Of a DNA stretch of 64,000 bases, positions 34,042-42,385 are shown one piece after another. Positions within the stretch are counted from its first letter, which is position 1. Every line of letters starts with the position of its first letter. The notes beneath the pieces were generated by a model. It was given only the letters and a program-made list of their open reading frames with translations. It was not told the origin of the DNA and ran no database searches. This DNA comes from JABFRJ01 sp031374735 (GTDB lineage: Bacteria; Pseudomonadota; Alphaproteobacteria; Rhizobiales; Hyphomicrobiaceae), in contig JANMGQ010000252.1 of NCBI GenBank assembly GCA_031374735.1, positions 16,167 through 80,166 of the forward strand, in the 5' to 3' direction. Made by a program: the position numbers and the translations under genes.

Positions 34042-34754
34042 AGCGCCGCCAACAGCCTTTCGACGTAAGCCGGTACGATCTGTGTGCCAGGCCCATGGAT
34101 CGCTTCGGCGAAGCGAGACACGCCCTCCGATGGCTCCAGGTTCAGTTCGACCGTGTGTGCGCCGGCAGCCCGCGCACCGCTGACAAAGCCTGCCGCCGGA
34201 TAGACATTGCCGCTGGTGCCGATGGATATGAACAGGTCGCACGCCGCAACGAGATCGTACAGTCGATCCATGTGGTAGGGCATTTCACCGAACCACACGA
34301 CATCGGGGCGCAGGCCGCCTTTGGCTTTGCACTGCGGGCATTTGGTCTCGCGTGACATGTCCGCATCCCAGACCATGCGCTGGTCGCAGTTCGTGCACCA
34401 AGCCTTCATTAATTCGCCGTGCATATGGATAAGGCTTTTTGAGCCTGCTGCTTCATGCAGGTTATCGACATTCTGCGTCACCAGATGAAACGCAACGCCG
34501 CGCTTGCTGGCTTCAGCTTCCAGATGTGCCAGCGCAACGTGGCCGGCATTCGGTCTCACGGACTTCAGGCCCGCACGGCGGCCATTGTAAAACTCATGCA
34601 CCAGCGCCGGGTTGCGCGCAAAACCCTGCGGCGTCGCAACCTCCTCGACATCGTACTTGGCCCAGATGCCATCCTTGTCGCGAAATGTCGAAATGCCGCT
34701 CTCGGCGGAAATGCCCGCACCGGTGAGCACGAGGATGTGGCTATACGTCGGCAT
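34038..34754 (-). CDS. cobB: NAD-dependent protein deacylase (sirtuin, CobB type)
   Basis: A 238-residue class III sirtuin. NAD-binding motif LTGAGISAESGISTFR near 9-25, TQNVDNLHEAAGS near 96-108, catalytic His in LIHMHGEL, zinc cysteines CTNC and CPQC, and PDVVWFGEMPY. The Tyr/Arg pair of SIRT5-like desuccinylases may correspond to FYNGRR near 57. I chose ATG 34754, preceded by GAAGGGA; the frame extends 21 codons further upstream. It deacylates lysines such as those of acetyl-CoA synthetase. First gene of the cobB / Moco-fusion / aminopeptidase operon. Confidence 0.92.
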   Translation of the reverse strand: MPTYSHILVLTGAGISAESGISTFRDKDGIWAKYDVEEVATPQGFARNPALVHEFYNGRRAGLKSVRPNAGHVALAHLEAEASKRGVAFHLVTQNVDNLHEAAGSKSLIHMHGELMKAWCTNCDQRMVWDADMSRETKCPQCKAKGGLRPDVVWFGEMPYHMDRLYDLVAACDLFISIGTSGNVYPAAGFVSGARAAGAHTVELNLEPSEGVSRFAEAIHGPGTQIVPAYVERLLAAL

Positions 34755-34828
34755 CAAGTGGTCCCTTCGGCACGCACGCCGAAGGGGAGTGTAGCTGACC
34801 GCGCGTCGGCGATCCATGCCTTCTCACG

Positions 34829-35821
34829 TCAGCTGCAGCTGCCGCCGCCGAGCACACAGAACTTGGCGCAATGCACATGGCACAGTTTCACAGCGCCATC
34901 GTCGAACATGCCACCGTCGGCCGCAATCGACGTGCCAAGTGTCGCGCCCATGTCGAAGCGCTCATCGTAGGGGATGAGCGTGCACGGCAGCACCGTTGGC
35001 TTGTCGGCGCCTTTGCGCTTCACCACCATGCGGCTGGTGGCACACATGATGTCGCTTGGCTTCTTGTGCAGAATGCCCCAGCAGGCCGTCGTGATTTCAG
35101 GCACTTCGGCGTTGAGGTCCATTTCGGGCAAGAGAGTGAGCGCCTGCATGTCGGAGGCGTTGATCGGCCACTTCCTGGCCTCGATCAGCGCACCATAAGC
35201 GGTGCGGGCCACCGTGTCCGTTTCCCCCCAACAGCTGCGACCGGCGATGGCGAGTTTGAAGCGGTTTGCGGCCAACCAATCGAGCCCGGCGAGTGCCTTC
35301 GCCCACGTTTTGGCCCCACGTTCTGCCTCATGGAGCGCTTGCGTGTGGTGGTCGAGCGAGACGCGCATGGTCAGCTTTGCGCCATGGCGCTCGCGCAGCT
35401 TCAGCAGGCCGGCCTTGATCTTGGGCCGCATCATGGGCTGCATGGCATTGGTGAGGACAAGGACATCGAAGCCGCGCGAGAGCGCATCTTCGAGCATGCC
35501 GAGCATGTCAGGATTGAGAAACGGTTCGCCGCCGGTGAAGCCTATCTCACGCGTTCCGAGTTTCAGATCGCGGATCTCGTCGAGGTATGCCGCAGCCTCG
35601 GCGCGGGAGATATAGGCGAGCCGATCATTCTTCGGGCTGCTCTCGATGTAGCAGTTCTGGCAGGTGATGTTGCACAGCGTACCGGTGTTGATCCACAGCG
35701 TCGACAGACGATCAAGCGGCACACTGGCGCGGCGCTCGCCTTTGGCTGTGATGTCGGGGTCCGTGAATTTCTGCAACGCACGCATGCTATTGGCAGGCGA
35801 TTTGAGTGCGGCAACGCTCAC
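34829..35821 (-). CDS. Radical SAM protein with C-terminal cysteine cluster
   Basis: About 330 residues from a GTG at 35821, chosen because AAGGGGAG stands eight bases upstream; ATG starts further upstream lack such a site. C50, C54 and C57 (CNITCQNC) form the SAM-binding 4Fe-4S site, followed by EIGFTGGEPFLNPDML (the GGE motif). The last 20 residues hold four cysteines (CHVHCAKFCVLGGGSC), and CTLIP and TTACWGIL contribute more, suggesting an auxiliary Fe-S cluster of SPASM type. Substrate unknown; no peptide precursor gene was seen next to it. Confidence 0.85.
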   Translation of the reverse strand: MSVAALKSPANSMRALQKFTDPDITAKGERRASVPLDRLSTLWINTGTLCNITCQNCYIESSPKNDRLAYISRAEAAAYLDEIRDLKLGTREIGFTGGEPFLNPDMLGMLEDALSRGFDVLVLTNAMQPMMRPKIKAGLLKLRERHGAKLTMRVSLDHHTQALHEAERGAKTWAKALAGLDWLAANRFKLAIAGRSCWGETDTVARTAYGALIEARKWPINASDMQALTLLPEMDLNAEVPEITTACWGILHKKPSDIMCATSRMVVKRKGADKPTVLPCTLIPYDERFDMGATLGTSIAADGGMFDDGAVKLCHVHCAKFCVLGGGSCS

Positions 35822-36094
35822 GGATGTGTCTCCCCTTGGCAGCATCGAGCGACTGATATCGTTGCAACGAGCCACCTGACCTTCCATCGGGTCAGATAGC
35901 AGCGTCTGCCGCACACGCGACACTCACATTGCGGTTATCGAGGCCGTTACCGCAGCGATCGGCAAGTTATGCCTCACATTGCAGCAGCAATGCGTTGGCG
36001 CACATCTTGCCGGCCGATTCGGGTGCGGTTACGGATAAGCCAAGGCCAATCGTTCGGCCGGAGTCGGGGGCGCCTCGCGGCGTGTGCATGTTGT

Positions 36095-36823
36095 ATGTCC
36101 GAGCGTCCGAAGTTCCCGGAATTCTTCGTTACCCAGCCGACACCCTGCCCCTATTTGCCGGGCCGTTTCGAGCGCAAGCTGTTCACACACATCACGCCCG
36201 ATAAGCCGCGCGCCAACATCGATACGCTGCTGGTCAACGGCTTTCGCCGCAGCCAGCACATCGCCTACGTGCCCTACTGCACCAGCTGCCACGCGTGCGT
36301 CTCAGTGCGCGTGATCGCGCGTGAGTTCGAACCCTCGCGCAGCCAGCGCCGCATTTTGATGCGCAACCACGACATTCGCGCCGAGCGGCGCCCGCCTGTG
36401 CCGACGGCTGAGCAGTTTGCCCTGTTCAGCCATTACATCGCGCGACGTCACGCCGACGGCGGCATGTCCGACATGGGCGTGCTCGATTATGCGGGTATGG
36501 TCGAGGACACGATGGTCGACACCATGGTGGTTGAATACCGCTTGCCCAAAGAGCCACACCAGGATCGCGGCCGGCTGGTCGCCGTGGCTCTGCAGGATCG
36601 TCTCTCGGACGGCATTTCGATGGTCTATTCGTTCTTCGATCCCGACCTCGCCGAGCGATCGCTCGGCACGCATATGATCATGGATGCGATCGCAAGCCTC
36701 GGCCTCAAGCCCTATCTTTACCTCGGGTATTGGATTCAGCGCTCGGATAAGATGAGCTACAAGGAGCGTTTCAAGCCGCAAGAAATGCTCACCCCGCAGG
36801 GCTGGATCCGGCGCGAGGTGTGA
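36095..36823 (+). CDS. bpt: Aspartate/glutamate leucyltransferase (Bpt)
   Basis: A 242-residue leucyl-tRNA-dependent protein transferase of the Bpt/ATE1 fold. It attaches leucine to N-terminal Asp or Glu, creating an N-degron. Hallmarks: YLPGRFERKLFTHI near 20-33, HIAYVPYCTSCHACVSVRV near 54-72, and SLGTHMIMDAIASLGLKPYL then YLGYWIQRSDKMSYKERFKP near the end. The ATG at 36095 is chosen as the family-like start (MSERPKFPEFF); earlier in-frame ATGs encode unrelated residues. Delivery is to ClpAP/ClpS in characterised systems; clpP and clpX lie close by but are not co-transcribed. Confidence 0.9.
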   Translation: MSERPKFPEFFVTQPTPCPYLPGRFERKLFTHITPDKPRANIDTLLVNGFRRSQHIAYVPYCTSCHACVSVRVIAREFEPSRSQRRILMRNHDIRAERRPPVPTAEQFALFSHYIARRHADGGMSDMGVLDYAGMVEDTMVDTMVVEYRLPKEPHQDRGRLVAVALQDRLSDGISMVYSFFDPDLAERSLGTHMIMDAIASLGLKPYLYLGYWIQRSDKMSYKERFKPQEMLTPQGWIRREV

Positions 36824-36897
36824 TGCTTGGAATAGAGGGCCAGTCTGTGCGTTAGTGTCTGTACGACGAGGCGAACACCGAGCCATCGAGGACACCC

Positions 36898-37416
36898 ATG
36901 AGCATCCGCCCCCTGAAGCCGATTGAAACCAGCACGTCGGCCCAACCCATTGCCGCCGGCACGCGCATCGGCCATGTGCACCTGAAGGTGGCCGATCTCG
37001 ACCGCGCGCTTAGTTTCTATTGCGGTGTGCTGGGGTTCGAGTTGAAGCAGCGCTACGGCGTCCAAGCCGCATTCATCTCAGCCGGCGACTATCACCACCA
37101 CATCGGACTCAACACCTGGGAGAGCGCTGGTGGTTCGCCGCCGCCACCTGGCACGACAGGCTTGTTCCACACGGCGATCCTGTATCCGACGCGTGCCGCA
37201 TTGGCCGATTCGCTGCGCCGTCTGCAGGCGGCCGGCATCCCCCTCGACGGCGCCAGTGATCACGGCGTCAGCGAAGCGCTGTATCTCCGTGATCCTGATC
37301 AGAACGGCGTCGAACTGTATTGGGACAAGCCACGTGAGGCCTGGCCGCAGGACGATGCGGCGGCACTGCAGATGTTCACCCGGCGTCTTGACCTGCAAGA
37401 TCTGCTCAAGGCCTAG
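36898..37416 (+). CDS. VOC-family (glyoxalase / extradiol dioxygenase-like) protein
   Basis: A 172-residue vicinal-oxygen-chelate protein. RIGHVHLKVADLDRALSFYC near 23-42 has the first metal His; GDYHHHIGLNTWES near 63-76 and LYLRDPDQNGVELYWDKP near 127-144 have the others. It resembles the N-terminal half of catechol-2,3-dioxygenase and is encoded alone. A bleomycin-resistance-type binding role is possible, but the His/His/Glu pattern supports an enzyme. Convergent with clpX, with a palindromic repeat between. Confidence 0.82.
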   Translation: MSIRPLKPIETSTSAQPIAAGTRIGHVHLKVADLDRALSFYCGVLGFELKQRYGVQAAFISAGDYHHHIGLNTWESAGGSPPPPGTTGLFHTAILYPTRAALADSLRRLQAAGIPLDGASDHGVSEALYLRDPDQNGVELYWDKPREAWPQDDAAALQMFTRRLDLQDLLKA

Positions 37417-37502
37417 TGCCGATGCATGATGTGGTCGCCCGAGTGCGATCGCCAATTCAGCAGGCTGCATACACTTTGCTAGACTCCGCCGAGCATACTG
37501 CA

Positions 37503-37530
37503 CGTCATCCCGGAGAGGGCCGGGATGACG
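37503..37530. repeat. Short palindromic repeat sharing ends with 30870-30925
   Basis: CGTCATCCCGG at 37503-37513 pairs with CCGGGATGACG at 37520-37530 across a 6-base loop. The same 11-base termini flank the longer palindrome at 30870. Both copies lie between convergent gene ends (here VOC gene and clpX), consistent with a dispersed REP-like, possibly terminating, element. Confidence 0.75.
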
Positions 37531-37551
37531 CGGTCTCGGCGCTGCGAGCAA

Positions 37552-38802
37552 TCAGGCAGTCGCCGGCTTGTCCTCGGCGACGCGGTCCGTGTGGATGCGC
37601 AGCGGTTTTGCGTTGCCGTCGACCACTTCAGGGCCAACGACGACTTCTTCCACGCCCTTAAGACCCGGGAGATCGAACATCGAGTCGAGAAGGATGCCTT
37701 CCATGATCGAGCGGAGGCCACGCGCGCCGGTCTTGCGATCGATGGCCTTGCGCGAGATCGCCTTCAGGGCGTCCTGCGTGATGGTGAGCTTGACGTCTTC
37801 CATCTCGAACAGGCGCTGATACTGCTTGACGATCGCGTTCTTCGGCGAGGTCAGGATCTGGATCAGAGCGGCTTCATCGAGATCCTCAAGCGTCGCGATA
37901 ACAGGCAAGCGGCCGATGAACTCAGGGATCAAGCCGAACTTCAGCAGGTCTTCCGGCTCGACGCTCTTGAGGACTTCGCCCGTGCGCCGCTCATCCGGAC
38001 CGGTGACAGTCGCCCCGAAACCAAGCGACGAGCCGCGGCCACGACGCGAGATGATCTTCTCAAGGCCAGCAAATGCGCCGCCGCAGATGAAGAGAATGTT
38101 CGAGGTGTCGACCTGCAGGAACTCCTGCTGCGGATGCTTGCGGCCGCCTTGGGGCGGCACGCTGGCGACGGTGCCTTCCATGATCTTGAGCAAGGCCTGC
38201 TGCACGCCTTCGCCCGAGACGTCGCGGGTGATGGAGGGGTTGTCGGACTTGCGGCTGATCTTGTCAATTTCGTCGATGTAGACGATGCCGCGCTGGGCGC
38301 GTTCGACGTTGTAGTCGGCGGCCTGGAGCAGCTTCAGGATGATGTTTTCGACGTCCTCTCCGACGTAGCCGGCTTCGGTAAGCGTCGTGGCATCCGCCAT
38401 CGTGAAGGGCACGTCGAGGATGCGGGCCAGCGTCTGGGCGAGCAATGTCTTGCCGCAACCGGTTGGGCCGACAAGCAGGATGTTAGACTTCGCCAGTTCG
38501 ACGTCGTTGTTCTTGGCCGCGTGATTGAGGCGCTTGTAGTGGTTGTGGACGGCCACAGCGAGCACGCGTTTGGCATGCATCTGACCGATGACATAACTGT
38601 CGAGCACTGCGCAGATTTCCTGCGGGGACGGCACGCCATCGCGGGATTTGACAAGAGTGTTCTTGTTTTCTTCGCGAATGATGTCCATGCACAGCTCGAC
38701 GCACTCGTCGCAAATGAACACCGTCGGACCGGCGATCAGCTTGCGCACCTCGTGCTGGCTCTTGCCGCAGAACGAGCAGTAGAGAGTGTTCTTCTCGGCC
38801 AT
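37552..38802 (-). CDS. clpX: ATP-dependent Clp protease ATP-binding subunit ClpX
   Basis: A 416-residue AAA+ unfoldase. N-terminal zinc cysteines C9, C12, C31 and C34; Walker A GPTGCGKTLLAQTLA; pore loop AGYVGEDVENII; Walker B IVYIDEIDKI; the ClpP-docking LGF tripeptide in SSLGFGATV; and arginine finger/sensor region GLIPEFIGRLPV. Length and motifs are canonical. It unfolds tagged substrates for ClpP, encoded 435 bases upstream on the same strand. The leader carries three 18-base repeats just before the translation signal. Confidence 0.97.
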   Translation of the reverse strand: MAEKNTLYCSFCGKSQHEVRKLIAGPTVFICDECVELCMDIIREENKNTLVKSRDGVPSPQEICAVLDSYVIGQMHAKRVLAVAVHNHYKRLNHAAKNNDVELAKSNILLVGPTGCGKTLLAQTLARILDVPFTMADATTLTEAGYVGEDVENIILKLLQAADYNVERAQRGIVYIDEIDKISRKSDNPSITRDVSGEGVQQALLKIMEGTVASVPPQGGRKHPQQEFLQVDTSNILFICGGAFAGLEKIISRRGRGSSLGFGATVTGPDERRTGEVLKSVEPEDLLKFGLIPEFIGRLPVIATLEDLDEAALIQILTSPKNAIVKQYQRLFEMEDVKLTITQDALKAISRKAIDRKTGARGLRSIMEGILLDSMFDLPGLKGVEEVVVGPEVVDGNAKPLRIHTDRVAEDKPATA

Positions 38803-38820
38803 CCGATCCTCACGTTCCCC

Positions 38821-38874
38821 GTTTAAGGGTTTGGCCCCACTTAAGGGATTGACCCCGCTTAAGGGGTTAGCCCG
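38821..38874. repeat. Three tandem 18-bp repeats in the clpX leader
   Basis: Units at 38821-38838, 38839-38856 and 38857-38874 share TTAAGGG followed by a CCC block, with exact 18-base period and a few substitutions. The array ends 18 bases before the clpX start codon, so on the transcript (minus strand) it would form the end of the 5' untranslated region, directly ahead of GTGAGGA and the ATG. Each unit contains TTAA flanked by CCC/GGG and could pair with its neighbours. Confidence 0.75.
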
Positions 38875-39237
38875 TTGGGGCTCTTGTTCGATCCTTGTCC
38901 GGTAAGCAATTCGCTTGCCGCACTCACGTTTCCGGCAAAGTGCCGTTATGTACTTTGTCTGTTCCGGCGACGCACTTCTTAGCAGGAACAGAGCACGCTA
39001 GCGCGGGCAAGATCAAGAAGCGATTAAGGCGGACCCAGTAGAACGCACAGCAGCTTGCGGAACAAACGCGCAATGTTCTCATTCCAAGATCATGGCCGAT
39101 ACACATTCTGCGCGGTGAGTGCAGAGTCGTCCGCACATAGTTTTCTCTAGGTTCTCATAGTGTTTCAATTTCGGCAGACTATAGCGCAAACCCGAAAGGC
39201 TGAGATGCTTGAACGTCGCACCTCAGCCGAAATCTCA
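38875..39237. other. clpP-clpX intergenic region
   Basis: 363 bases without a credible gene. GGCTGAG at 39198-39204 and CTCAGCC at 39222-39228 form a 7-bp stem with a 17-base loop just downstream of the clpP stop, possibly its terminator. The clpX promoter is expected here. No small ORF with family-like sequence was seen. Confidence 0.3.
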
Positions 39238-39867
39238 TTATGCCTTACCAACTTGTTCAATATCTTCGCGCTTGGACAGGACGCGGTCGACGATGCCAAA
39301 GGCCTTGGCCTCATCGGCGCTCATGAAATTGTCACGATCCAACGCCCGCTCGATGTCATCATAGGTCTTTGCGGTGTGTTTTACGTACACCTCGTTCAGG
39401 CGCTTCTTGGTCTTGGTGATGCTGACGGCATGGCGCTCGATGTCGGAGGCCTGGCCCTGGAAACCACCAGACGGCTGGTGCACCATGATGCTCGCGTGCG
39501 GCAGCGCATAGCGCTTGCCGGCAGCGCCTGCCGCCAACAGCAGCGAGCCCATCGACGCAGCCTGGCCGATGCATAGCGTCGCCACGGGGCTCTTGATGAA
39601 CTGCATGGTGTCGTAGATCGCCATGCCCGCCGTGACGAGACCGCCCGGCGAATTGATGTACATGGCGATTTCCTTGGCGGGGTTCTGCGCCTCGAGAAAC
39701 AGCAGCTGCATGCAGATCGAAGACGCCATCTGGTCTTCGACTGGGCCAACAACGAAAATAATACGATCTTGCAGCATGCGCGAGGGCAGGTCGTAGGTGC
39801 GCTCCCCGCGGTTGGTCTGCTCGATGACGGCAGGCCAGTAGGCGGCCGAAGTCGGGAAGATGGTCAT
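39238..39867 (-). CDS. clpP: ATP-dependent Clp protease proteolytic subunit ClpP
   Basis: A 209-residue serine protease. The triad is S105 in CIGQAASMGSLLL, H130 in MVHQPSGG and D179 in ALDRDNF. PAVIEQTNRGERTYDLPSRM near 12-31 is the canonical ClpP N-terminus after processing. ATG 39867 is chosen as the family start; the frame is open 54 codons further, but those residues are not ClpP-like. It assembles into the tetradecameric chamber fed by ClpX. It carries the alphaproteobacterial hallmark of lying directly upstream of clpX, though with a longer gap than in many genomes. Confidence 0.96.
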   Translation of the reverse strand: MTIFPTSAAYWPAVIEQTNRGERTYDLPSRMLQDRIIFVVGPVEDQMASSICMQLLFLEAQNPAKEIAMYINSPGGLVTAGMAIYDTMQFIKSPVATLCIGQAASMGSLLLAAGAAGKRYALPHASIMVHQPSGGFQGQASDIERHAVSITKTKKRLNEVYVKHTAKTYDDIERALDRDNFMSADEAKAFGIVDRVLSKREDIEQVGKA

Positions 39868-40176
39868 GGGGAGGCTTTCCAGCGGTCGGATCTGAAGCAA
39901 GGCGTCTGGCGATAGGAGCCAGTGATGGCCCACAAGGCGAGACTCGCTAAATAGGGTGTTCGCACGTGATCTGGAAGATGGGACAACGGGTCCCGTATGG
40001 GCCTGTGCGGGGAGTGTGTGTGTAATCACTGGATATCGTGAACGGGGTCTCTGCTCTTTTGACTTTTAATGCATACGCAAAGCCGTGTCGGCGTGGCATG
40101 CTCCTTGCCGACGGCGCTTCTTGCCGATTGTAGGTGTCAGTGAGAAACCGATACACCGAATCGCGAGGGACGACTC
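39868..40176. other. Divergent clpP-glmU intergenic region
   Basis: 309 bases between two divergent core genes. It must hold both promoters. TTGACTTTTAATGC near 40056-40070 includes a -35-like TTGACT, but no convincing partner box at 17 bases was found. No operator-like dyad or small gene noticed. Confidence 0.3.
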
Positions 40177-41529
40177 ATGGCGCAACTGCTCACGCTCATT
40201 CTCGGTGCCGGCAAGGGCACGCGCATGAAATCGGCGCGGCCCAAAGTCATGCATGCGATCGCAGGCCGCTCGATGCTCGGTCATGTCGTGGCCGTCGCCA
40301 AGGAGACGGGGACGTCGTCGATTGCTGTCGTGGTTGGCCCCGGTATGGACGACGTTGCAGCGGAAGCGCGCAAACATCTTGCCGGCACTGAGGTCTATGT
40401 CCAGACCGACCAGCGTGGCACGGCTGACGCCGTACTCGCCGCCCGCGCAGCGCTCAAGGCCAACACGGGCGATGTGCTTGTCATGTTCGGCGACACGCCG
40501 CTGATCACCGCGGCCACGGCAAAAAAACTGGTTGCGGCTCTGGATGCCGGCACCAACGTCGCCGTGCTGGGTTTTCACGCAGCCGACCCAACGGGCTACG
40601 GGCGCCTGCTCACGGATGCGAGCGGTGCTCTCACAGCCATCCGTGAGCACAACGATGCCAATGAAACCGAACGCAAGGTCACCTTGTGTAACTCGGGACT
40701 GATGGCCTTTCGCGTGCCCGACCTCGTCGCCTTGCTCGACAAGATCACGCCCAACAACGCCAAGGCCGAACTCTACCTGACCGACGCCGTCGCGCTGGCG
40801 TGTGCGAGCGGGCTCAAGGCGGTCGCCGTGACGGGCGAGGAAGAGGAAATGCTTGGCATCAACTCGCGCCAGCAACTCGCGGAAGCCGAGGCCGTGCTCC
40901 AGTCCCGCGCGCGTTTGCGCGCCATGGCGGATGGTGCGACGCTGATCGCACCTGAGACCGTCTGGTTTTCACACGACACCAAGATCGGCCGTGACGTCGT
41001 CATTGAGCCGAACGTGTTCTTCGGCCCCGGCGTCAGTGTCGGCGACAACGTGCAGATCAATGCCAACTGCCATATCGAAGGCGCGACAATTGCCAATGGC
41101 GCACGCATAGGTCCGTTTGCCCGGCTGCGTCCCGGTGCCAAGCTCGGCACCGACGTGCACATCGGCAACTTCGTCGAGGTCAAGAACGTCACCATGGAAG
41201 CCGGCGCAAAAGCCAATCACCTCGCCTATGTCGGCGACGGACGGGTTGGCTCCAAAGCCAACATCGGCGCGGGCACCATCTTCTGCAACTATGATGGCTT
41301 CAACAAGAACTTCACCGATGTCGGAGCCGGCGTGTTCATTGGTTCAAACAGCGCCCTCGTTGCGCCCGTGAAGATCGGTGACGGTGCCATGATCGCCGCT
41401 GGCTCGACGATCACCCGCGATGTCGCAGCCGGCAGCCTCGCCGTCGCCCGCGGCACGCAAGAGGAGCGGCCCGGTTGGGCGACGAAATTTCGCGAGCTGA
41501 TGAGCCGGAAAAAGAAAGCCAAGTCGTGA
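40177..41529 (+). CDS. glmU: Bifunctional GlcN-1-P acetyltransferase / UDP-GlcNAc pyrophosphorylase GlmU
   Basis: A 450-residue enzyme making UDP-GlcNAc. The N-terminal uridyltransferase has LILGAGKGTRMKSARPKVMH near 7-26 (LGAGKGTRM where most have LAAGKGTRM) and VLVMFGDTPLI. A left-handed beta-helix from about 255 carries hexapeptide repeats, and HLAYVGDGRVGSKANIGAGT near 348-367 holds the acetyltransferase His/Tyr/Asn residues. It works after GlmS, encoded 0.9 kb downstream, and GlmM, which is absent here. The stop overlaps the GTG start of the methyltransferase gene. Confidence 0.96.
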   Translation: MAQLLTLILGAGKGTRMKSARPKVMHAIAGRSMLGHVVAVAKETGTSSIAVVVGPGMDDVAAEARKHLAGTEVYVQTDQRGTADAVLAARAALKANTGDVLVMFGDTPLITAATAKKLVAALDAGTNVAVLGFHAADPTGYGRLLTDASGALTAIREHNDANETERKVTLCNSGLMAFRVPDLVALLDKITPNNAKAELYLTDAVALACASGLKAVAVTGEEEEMLGINSRQQLAEAEAVLQSRARLRAMADGATLIAPETVWFSHDTKIGRDVVIEPNVFFGPGVSVGDNVQINANCHIEGATIANGARIGPFARLRPGAKLGTDVHIGNFVEVKNVTMEAGAKANHLAYVGDGRVGSKANIGAGTIFCNYDGFNKNFTDVGAGVFIGSNSALVAPVKIGDGAMIAAGSTITRDVAAGSLAVARGTQEERPGWATKFRELMSRKKKAKS

Positions 41530-42245
41530 GTTCCGACTGGGATCGCTCGGCCGCTGGATGGATAGACGGGCTCGGCGAGACCGGCGACTACGGTCGCGCT
41601 TTCGTGCTTGATCCTGTCATGCAAGAGCGCGTGCGTCTTGGCCGATATGAAACAGCCCTCGATATTGGCTGCGGCGAAGGCCGCTTCACACGGTGGATGC
41701 AGTCACAGGGTCTCAAAGTCATTGGCATCGACCCAACGGCGGCGCTGCTTGACGCGGCGCGCGCAAAAGACCCTGGCGGCGACTATCGAAGCGGTGTCGC
41801 AGAACGCATTGGCTGTGCTGACAGCACATTCGATCTCGTTGTGTCTTACCTGATGTTGATCGACGTGGCCGATGCCAGGGCCGCTATTCATGAAATGGCG
41901 CGCGTCCTGAAGCCCGGCGGAACGCTGCTCATCGCCAACTTGACCAGCTTCAATACATCGACGGCAGAGCACGGCTCTGTCCGCGACGAAAACGGCGCAT
42001 TTTTGTACTATCCGGTCGACCGCTACCTTGAAGAACGCGGCCAGCAGGTTGGCTGGCGCAACGGCGCCATCGCGATCACAAACTACCATCGGCCCATGAA
42101 GTACTATATGCAAGCTTGTCTGAGCGCAGGATTGGCGTTGACCTTTTTTGACGAACCCACGCCGGTCGGCGGCGATCAGGTGAAAGCTGGCGAGTATCGT
42201 CGGGCGCGGTACTTCCTCGTCATGGAGTGGCGCAAGGCAGGGTAG
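41526..42245 (+). CDS. Class I SAM-dependent methyltransferase
   Basis: A 239-residue methyltransferase beginning at GTG 41526, overlapping the glmU stop. SAM-binding motif I is ALDIGCGEGRFTRW near 41-54, acidic residue of motif II in VIGIDPTAA, and motif IV region STFDLVVSYLMLIDVADARA; HEMARVLKPGGTLLIANLTS is the post-motif. Similar methyltransferases occur between glmU and glmS in several alphaproteobacteria. Substrate not deducible. Translational coupling with glmU is clear; whether it modifies a cell-envelope precursor is inference. Confidence 0.87.
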   Translation: MSSDWDRSAAGWIDGLGETGDYGRAFVLDPVMQERVRLGRYETALDIGCGEGRFTRWMQSQGLKVIGIDPTAALLDAARAKDPGGDYRSGVAERIGCADSTFDLVVSYLMLIDVADARAAIHEMARVLKPGGTLLIANLTSFNTSTAEHGSVRDENGAFLYYPVDRYLEERGQQVGWRNGAIAITNYHRPMKYYMQACLSAGLALTFFDEPTPVGGDQVKAGEYRRARYFLVMEWRKAG

Positions 42246-42385
42246 TCACTTTGGCCCAAGAGTTGCTCACATCTCGCCGTAGCTGATCGACCAATCGGCA
42301 AAGTGAAACAAAGTGTTAATGGACTGGCCCTACCAACGCACTGTACGCGTTGTAGGTGGGGCAGACCAATCGGGGACATACACGC

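Noticed and set aside
37525..38826. 433-codon plus-strand open frame covering clpX
   Set aside because: It is the antisense shadow of clpX, produced by high third-position GC; no ribosome site and no protein-like features.
38821..38874. Tandem repeats considered as a CRISPR array
   Set aside because: The units are contiguous without spacers and no cas genes are near.
42246..42385. Leader of glmS considered as a glmS ribozyme
   Set aside because: 140 bases with no ribozyme core features; such ribozymes are not expected in Alphaproteobacteria.
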